Shown here in pieces: positions 58,007 through 64,000 of a stretch of 64,000 nt of DNA. Where the stretch lies: NCBI GenBank assembly GCA_964036275.1, contig OZ038434.1:4486560-4550559 (forward strand), in the 5' to 3' direction. The notes beneath the pieces are model-generated. The model saw only the letters and a list, made by a program, of their open reading frames with translations. It was not told where the DNA came from and did not search any database. Made by a program: the position numbers and the translations under genes. This DNA is from Litoditis marina (taxonomy: Eukaryota; Nematoda; Chromadorea; Rhabditida; Rhabditidae). Every line of letters begins with the position of its first letter. Within the stretch, counting starts at the first letter, position 1.

Positions 58007-61000
58007 ATGTTGACATTTTTGAGTATCTACGCCAATTTGGTAAGTTAAATTGATAAGACAATCTCTGTTGCAATCAAATCTATCTAACTAGGGATTATAC
58101 CTGTAACCTGTAAAATTTTAGACTACTGACTACCAGACTATCTATGACATTAAACTTTTTCAGGCTCCCCGTCGTTCCATATCTCAGTCGCTGAATTTGT
58201 CCAGAGGATCAGCCAACATGACGTCATCTTCAATCGATATCAGTACCTCGGTGTATCCGGCTGCCAGAAAAGACGATACGGTGGTCAACGACTATCACGG
58301 AACTAAGGTTTGTGTTTGCACTATTCGAATATCACCCGCCCAATACATAGTCGAATAATACCTACAAATACAAGTCCTTAAAATACATTTTTTTCGGTTC
58401 AGATTACTCTATTGGAATGAATATGGTTGGCGAGCACACACCAGTAAGGTGTCACATAGAAAATATCTGGTTTTCGACTGAAAGTGTTCAAACTTTTTGA
58501 TTCTGCCAGCATCAAACATGAGACCGATTCGCTATATGTTTTGGGAATTTCGACGATGCTACTTGAGTATGACTCTGAGATTACTCTTGTTTGACATTTA
58601 CCTAGCTCATCAAAGTGTCTCATAAGTTAGTGTTAGATTAGATATATTGCTTTGACCAAACTCATGTTTGTCCTCTCAGGTGGCCGACCCCTATCGTTGG
58701 ATGGAGGACCCGGACGCGGCTGAGACGAAGAAGTTTGTCGACGAACTGAATGCCGTGTCCCAGCCATTCATCGCCGCCGCCGAGAGCAGAGATGTCATGA
58801 GAAAGAAGTTGGTTCTCAGCATTGGTCACACACCAGTAGGATGTGACTATCCTACAAAATGGAAAAAAAAGTAGCGGGTTTTCCCCATACACCAGCAAGG
58901 TTGTCCGAATAGTCAGAAAAATTCGGAAAACGGACTACTTTTCGGTCGAAAAGATGAAAATCGGTCTACATTTGATGGAAAATCCTAAATGTTCATGGGT
59001 TTACATCTTAAAACGGATTACTTTTTGTCGCTTAGTCAGACCTTACTGGTGTATGGTTTTCCCCTTTTCTGGCTACGCGGACAACCTTATTGGGGTATGA
59101 TTGCTTTGCGGGTTGTGGTGGGATAGCTTCACTTCAAGTTCAATAGTGTCTCAAACAACCCCCGTTTAAGTGAGAGCGGCACTATTTGATGGACTGTGAG
59201 AAAGTTCTGAGGCTCTGACGAATGCGATTTCTCGAGAAATACTTTTGTGATCACATATTGTGTTAATGGTGGATTTGCCGTCTATTACCGCAAGGCAGAG
59301 AAGCGATTCCTCTCTTCGATCTTCTTCTGGGTACATCATCGAAAGTTTGTATTTCAGAATGACGGAAATGTGGAACTTTGAGAAGTACAGCTGTACTTCA
59401 AAGAGAGGAAACTTCTATTACTATCAGTACAATTCTGGACTTCAGAATCAATAGTAAGTGACAGCGCTGTAGCAATAATATAACACATAATTTTCTGTTA
59501 AGGATGAGTTATATTTGTGGTGAAAGGTGGATCCACTTCAAATAACTAACCTCTCATTTGAATAAGTATTTAGGTGATGCATGTGGTTTTCGGTAAGAAT
59601 CAAGAATCTCGTTTATGGTGCTTTTTGCGGGCCAATTTGAGAACGAGCCGTCAGCAAACTGGGGGTCTCCTATTGTTGTGCATTGTGCTATTCATGAATA
59701 CTGAATAATATATCAATATCCAATAATATAGCTCATACGTGAGGCGACTTTTCTCTATAAAAATTAATTGAGAATCAATCAGGTGATTTATCTGGATAAC
59801 TAAACTACAAACTAGGTGGGCGGTGAGATTTTAACGGAAAAAGGCGACTATTAATGAAATTAGGGACATTAGTGTAGTTGAAAATACCGATTCTAGTGGA
59901 AAATGGGTGATATAATGAACAATCCAACAAAGTCGCCTTAAGTCTGTAATCTTTCCAGTGTGGTTTACCAACAGAAGTCTTTGGAGGACAAGGGAGAAGT
60001 ATTCCTTGACGTCAATACCATGAACAGCGAAGGGACCACCTCACTCCGGTTGGTTTATCTTGGTTCCTCTATTTTGTGTCTCTTTCAAGGTGTCCCTAAG
60101 CTTAAAGGCTTGAAGCTATCGCAGTAGGGTTGAAAAACGATCTATCTCTCAGTTTGAGAAAATATACTGTCTCGGTTCCCGCTGATGTTACTCTTCATTT
60201 CAGAATGTCTTCCTGGTCCAAAGATGGCCAAATTTACGCCTATGGTCTCAGCGAGAAGGGTAGTGATTGGGTCACTGTCAAGGTAAGACATATTATTCTA
60301 ATTTACTTGAAGTTAGATAAACGTTGAATCATAACGTGTACGCAAATAAGAAAGTAGATCTGAATAGCAACCTAATATGTGAGCATATTCCATCTTTTTT
60401 AATCGATTTTTCATTATGTGGCAGTGGCACATAGGGACTATTTTACTTTCGCCCCCCCCACTTTTTTCGTTTTAGCCGAATTAAGTCTTGTGTTACTTCC
60501 ACCCCCCACCATGGGGGGTGAAAGTAACATGGCTCCGTTCAACTAAGAATCGCAAGGGTGGGGGCTATTGTTAAAGATTTCCAGGAATGTTACTTTCACC
60601 CCCCCCCCCCCAATTTATTAATATAATAATAATTAAGCGGGTGGGGGGTCAAACCATCACGGGGGGTGCGGTTGTACTTGTACGGTGGGGGGGGGGGGCG
60701 AAAGTAAAATTTTCCCGGCACCTATCGCCATAAGTTTTCATTGCAGTTCCGCAAAGCAGAGGATGGTAAGGATTTGTCTGACGAGATTCGTGGAGTGAAA
60801 CATTCGTCTCTTTCGTGGATCGGAGACAACTCTGGAGTGTTCTATTGCAAGTACCCTACGTTCGAGGCAAGTCAACTCGCGAGTCGCGACTACAATCCTA
60901 CAAACTACAAAAGTTGAATACATATTGGACATATTGGATGTCTGTAGAAGTGGGATAGTCGTTGTAACTGTTCGTTTTCAAGCTTCCACTTCAATTTATA

Positions 61001-64000
61001 TTGGGAAAACACGTTGAATTATATATTTATAGCATTCTAGCACGTTACATTTGTACAGGCATACTGCAGTTTCTGTGTTAAGTTCTACCAGTTCATGTTC
61101 ATTCGATAGTTATTGAGACAATCTTACAGGGTGCTACGGAGGGAACTTCAACGACTAAGCACGAGTTCCACTCGTTGTACTTCCACAAGATGGGCACCGA
61201 CTGCAAGGAAGATGTACTGGTGTACGAGAGAAGAGACGATCCCGATTACATGGTGTCAGTATTGTTTTCTGTTAGTAGTTTTCAAGGTGGTGACAGACAT
61301 GAGCTGTATTTATGGTATACTGGTATAGTCTGAGCAGCAAGCACTTCTTTGTTACTAGAAAATAAACACTCCCGGTTTTTTTTAAGTAAGTGAAATTTGA
61401 TATATCGAATTGCAGTCCAGATGAAGTGAAAGAAACGTATTCTTATCCTGAAAGTTTAATATTCCTCAGCATTCGTAAATGAAATGCAATATTCCAATAC
61501 ATGGCTCCAATTTCAGTGAAGTTGACCAAATAGTCAGAAAAATAGAGAAACTGACTCTTTTTTCGTCAGTATTGGAATACGTTGCTCATTTTTGATATAA
61601 ATCACTAAGTTTCATGTATTGGATTCCGTAAATCATTTTTGTACCAAAGTAACACCTCACTGGTTCATGTCATACGTGAGGCGACTTTGTTGTTCACAGA
61701 AATAGAATGAAAATCGGGTGTTTTCTCTGAATAAATAAACCTGATAATAGGGTAAGAGATTAGGTTTTCACCAGTAAAGTGGGACTAATATTGATATTGG
61801 GGTAGTGAAAGGTCCCGGTTGAAACAAAAACGGGTGATTCAATGGAGCATCCAACAAAGTCGCCCTACGTTTGGTTCATGTTTGGCTCCAATTTCAGTGA
61901 CGGTTCCGTGACTGAGGATGGTCGTTTCCTGATCATTTGTGTCTCCCGCGGCTGTGACCCATTCAACATGCTCTACTACCATGACCTCGCGGCGGCTGGC
62001 AATAAGGTGGAGGGAAAGATTGAACCGACAGCCATGTTCAACACACTGGATGCCAAGTATGATGTACGTTTATCGTTTCAACCCAACTTACTTTTTTGTT
62101 TCTGAGTTGACTGGGGTGGCGGTAAAGTGCTGGGCTGGGGTTAGCGTTGGGCTGTCGCTCCACAGGACTTGGGTTCGATACCCGCTCGTCGGGGTATCTT
62201 TTTGGCAGACTGATTGAGCTGGTAACAAAGTTCATAACATGCCGTTGCCGAGTGCCGACCTCCACCGCAAATTCCTTCTACGATTGGTATCGATATTGAG
62301 TAATTGTATTGAGTTCGGTATAAAGTGAAAACCGATGAAATAGACCGTACACACATGAATTAATTATTCATATCAATTTTCCAGTACATAGACCATGATG
62401 ATTCTTCAATGCTACTCCAAACCAACAAGGATGCCCCCATGTTCAGACTGATCCGTGTTGATCTCAAGGACAACACCAAGGTGCGTTTGGAGTCGGCTAC
62501 ACATGCCCACGTGTTTGTACTTGTAATTTACTGTTTCCATACACCACAAACCCCTTGCAGCTCTGAACTTCTCATAATTTTGATCGGCCTCCAGCCATTT
62601 ACTTATCCCATGCAGTATGGATCAAAGTTCCAGAATATTTTTCTTTCACCCATATTCGAAAAAAAATGAACTTTGCATGTTTGATCTTTGATCTGCACTT
62701 ATCATCCTTCCTACCATCCTTTTTCTGAATCTGCAGTACTCACCATACCTGAGATAAGGGATTAATGGTTGGAACAATGTATATAAGCATGCATTGTCTT
62801 ACATTTCAGGTGACAGAGATAGTTGCCGAGCAGTCGCGTAATAAGTTGGACTGGGCGTGTCCCCTTCCCGGAGATAGGTTGCTCGTCGCCTATTTGGAAG
62901 ATGTCAAGGTATATTTCATCATGAAAACTTTTCAACTTCAATTGATTCCAGTCTTTTCAATATATTGTTCAACTATATCCTTGTGTGCTTGTGCTTGGTT
63001 CTGCTTAGAAAATTTATCAGCTGTTCCCGGTTAATATAAGAAGTTCCAAGCTAAACTTCTCGTCTCGGTAGAAAAAAAAACTGAGTAATTACCAAACCGT
63101 TGATGACATCAAAAGTGACTTAGTGCTGTCCTATGCCACTAGTAATCAAGCCTAATTAGTTTTTATATGATTCATATTGCAGACCACCATGTACATGCAT
63201 GATCTGAGCAGCGGCAAACAGCTGTATCAAATTCCATTGCCAATCGGGTACGTTGCATTGCTGTACCTTTGTTTTGAAGCTTAAGTAAGCTTCGAGGTAT
63301 TTGAGGATAATACAATTACAAAAGGAGCCCATTTTTGATGGAAAATTGCATAATTTCACCTAACAATAATCCCATATTTTTAAGGTAAGCCGGAACGTTT
63401 TTTGCTATATGGCCAAGGTTGCCGAAATGTGTCAAGTGGTACACTTAATGCGTTGCTAATGCATAACGATCACTGCTTCGCAACGGAGGGACGTGGATGA
63501 AGAATCATGAAATATATAATGAATAACAAATGTGTTTCCAGAAGTATTTCTGGTTGTTTTGCGAAGAAGACGGCGAATGAGATGTTCTACCACTTTGACT
63601 CTTTCCTGGTCCCCGGTATCACCTATCGAATGGACTTCACCGATATTGAGAAGGAGAAACAACCAGCTAGTAAGGTGGGCTGGTGCGAAGATTGTACTAG
63701 CAAAATATAGAGAAAACAATTGATTATAGTTATCTACATGTGAAAATACTTCTAAGTTTAGTAAGTGCCTGCTATTTATAAGCTTTTGTTTATGAAGTTC
63801 AGTTTGACAGTCTGTGGAGTTGTGCAAAATTAAAATAGAGAGGAAAGGAAAGAATAATATTAGTAAAGAAGAGATGAATTGTAGATTTTCGAGTTATGAA
63901 TTTGATAGTCTGCTTTTTTTAGGAATTGCGTCGTGTGAAACTTCCCGGTCTCGACGAGTCTCAGTTCAAAGTGGAGCAAGTATTCTTCGAGAGCAAAGAC
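58007..64000 (+). CDS. PREP: Prolyl oligopeptidase (PREP, S9A serine peptidase), N-terminal part
   Basis: A cytosolic-type peptidase that cleaves after proline in short peptides; the catalytic Ser-Asp-His lie beyond the window edge. Exons: 58007-58039, 58164-58307, 58680-58807, 59358-59453, 59959-60048, 60204-60282, 60747-60866, 61130-61254, 61898-62063, 62385-62480, 62810-62908, 63183-63247, 63542-63674, 63923-64000 (open). All joins keep phase; 484 codons are present. Family-typical stretches in order: VADPYRWMEDPDAAETKKFV, KMTEMWNFEKYSC, YYYQYNSGLQNQ, YAYGLSEKGSDWVTVK, EGTSTTKHEFHSLYFHKMGT, RGCDPFNMLYYHDL, and HFDSFLVPGITYRMD. These make up the first catalytic-domain segment and most of the seven-bladed propeller. 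The start is uncertain: ATG 58007 gives a short hydrophobic lead plus a Ser/Arg-rich extension of about 35 residues before the usual N-terminus, possibly a targeting sequence; ATG at 58219 (MTSSSIDIS) is an alternative. Intron 7 is GC-AG. Confidence 0.95.
58885..59056. mobile_element. Family-5 miniature element, most complete copy
   Basis: A 172-bp element with 16-bp ends CCATACACCAGCAAGG and (reverse complement) CCATACACCAGTAAGG. Inside, AATAGTCAGAAAAATTCGG, GGAAAATCCTAAATGTTCATG and TGTCGCTTAGTCAGACC. TTTTCC on both sides may be a 6-bp target duplication. It lies in PREP intron 3 among further partial copies (58825-58875 and 59060-59098). Confidence 0.75.
59734..59940. mobile_element. Family-4 miniature element in PREP intron 4
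   Basis: Starts CATACGTGAGGCGACTTT and ends AACAAAGTCGCCTTA; the ends are inverted repeats around GGCGACTTTGTTG. It shares GATAACTAAACTACAAA and ATGAACAATCCAACAAAG with the other copies. It ends 18 bp before the exon at 59959. Confidence 0.8.
60434..60716. mobile_element. G/C-homopolymer inverted-repeat element, family 7, TTACTTTC version
   Basis: A 283-bp sister of 56466-56802 in PREP intron 6. Ends GGGACTATTTTACTTTCGCC and (reverse complement) GGGAAAATTTTACTTTCGCC, each entering a C tract. Flanks GGCACATA (60426-60433) and GGCACCTA (60717-60724) are an 8-bp duplication with one mismatch. The layout of homopolymers matches the sister element, but the word beside most tracts is GAAAGTAA instead of GATTGTAC. 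Confidence 0.9.
60867..61129 (+). other. GC-AG intron in PREP
   Basis: Exon 7 ends TTC GAG at 60866 and the intron starts GCAAGT, a classic GC donor; the acceptor is ATCTTACAG. The joined protein reads KYPTFEGATEGTSTT, as the family requires. No usable GT is nearby. Confidence 0.88.
61502..61519 (+). repeat. Duplicated splice-acceptor sequence (decoy)
   Basis: TGGCTCCAATTTCAGTGA occurs here and again at 61883-61900, where it contains the true acceptor of PREP exon 9. Between the two lie a decayed family-5 element and a family-4 element. Confidence 0.85.
61671..61871. mobile_element. Family-4 miniature element beside PREP exon 9
   Basis: Starts CATACGTGAGGCGACTTTGT and ends AACAAAGTCGCCCTACGTT. 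The 10-bp direct repeat TGGTTCATGT flanks it (61661-61670 and 61872-61881). It ends 26 bp before the exon. Confidence 0.85.
62113..62195 (+). repeat. tRNA-like sequence in PREP intron 9
   Basis: GGGTTCGATACCC (62171-62183) has the box-B/T-arm shape, and TGGCGGTAAAGTG (62117) or TTAGCGTTGGG (62141) are box-A candidates. The acceptor stem is not convincing. Most likely a tRNA relic or SINE head. Confidence 0.4.

Noticed and set aside
57612..58048. 113-115-residue ORFs upstream of PREP rich in SLSLSPS or ERERE
   Set aside because: They are produced by the CT tract; no splice or family evidence supports coding upstream of 58007.

Overview
The window is nuclear DNA from a nematode, read without any database search. 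Three things point there. A moulting-cycle (MLT-10 type) gene, a family I know only from nematodes, is present. Five gene starts sit 1-11 bases behind a TTTTCAG-like 3' splice site with no visible upstream exon, as expected for spliced-leader trans-splicing. The one LTR element has a Gag of the kind seen in nematode Ty3/gypsy elements. Genes have many short exons and small introns. PREP, with its own start unsettled, means it is unlikely to be a close Caenorhabditis relative, but I cannot name the species.

Layout. 130-737 (+): last three exons of the RNA polymerase II largest subunit, carrying C-terminal heptads. 3804-12317 (+): complete fatty-acid transport protein/acyl-CoA synthetase (SLC27A), 17 coding exons. 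13186-21784 (-): complete MLT-10-like secreted cuticle/moulting protein, 15 exons, ending in LSP repeats. 24376-28982 (+): F-box protein, 10 exons. 29385-33719 (-): mitochondrial Era-like GTPase ERAL1, 11 exons. 34720-56412 (-): complete raptor (mTORC1 scaffold), 40 coding exons over 21.7 kb. 58007-64000 (+): first 14 exons of prolyl oligopeptidase, cut by the window edge before its catalytic residues. All joins were checked for reading phase; each of the six complete models closes in frame from ATG to stop.

The genes do not form one pathway. Raptor and ERAL1 lie head-to-tail on the minus strand about 1 kb apart; raptor and PREP diverge; FATP and MLT-10 converge, as do the F-box gene and ERAL1.

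Mobile DNA is the most unusual part. Raptor intron 25 (between exons ending 44753 and starting 42016) holds a very young LTR element, 42078-44551: identical 244-bp LTRs, a 5-bp target duplication, and a single Gag-nucleocapsid-protease ORF with no reverse transcriptase or integrase. Introns and spacers also carry many palindromic miniature elements. Three families unrelated in bulk sequence share GGC(C)AATT-like ends, 9-bp target duplications (perfect in three of five copies) and bodies built from palindromic AACC/GGTT words. A second pair shares 8-bp duplications and a G/C-homopolymer architecture in which one repeated word (GATTGTAC) has been swapped throughout for another (GAAAGTAA). Another small element family is concentrated in the 31-62 kb part and often ends within a few bases of splice sites. 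Two introns use GC-AG borders.
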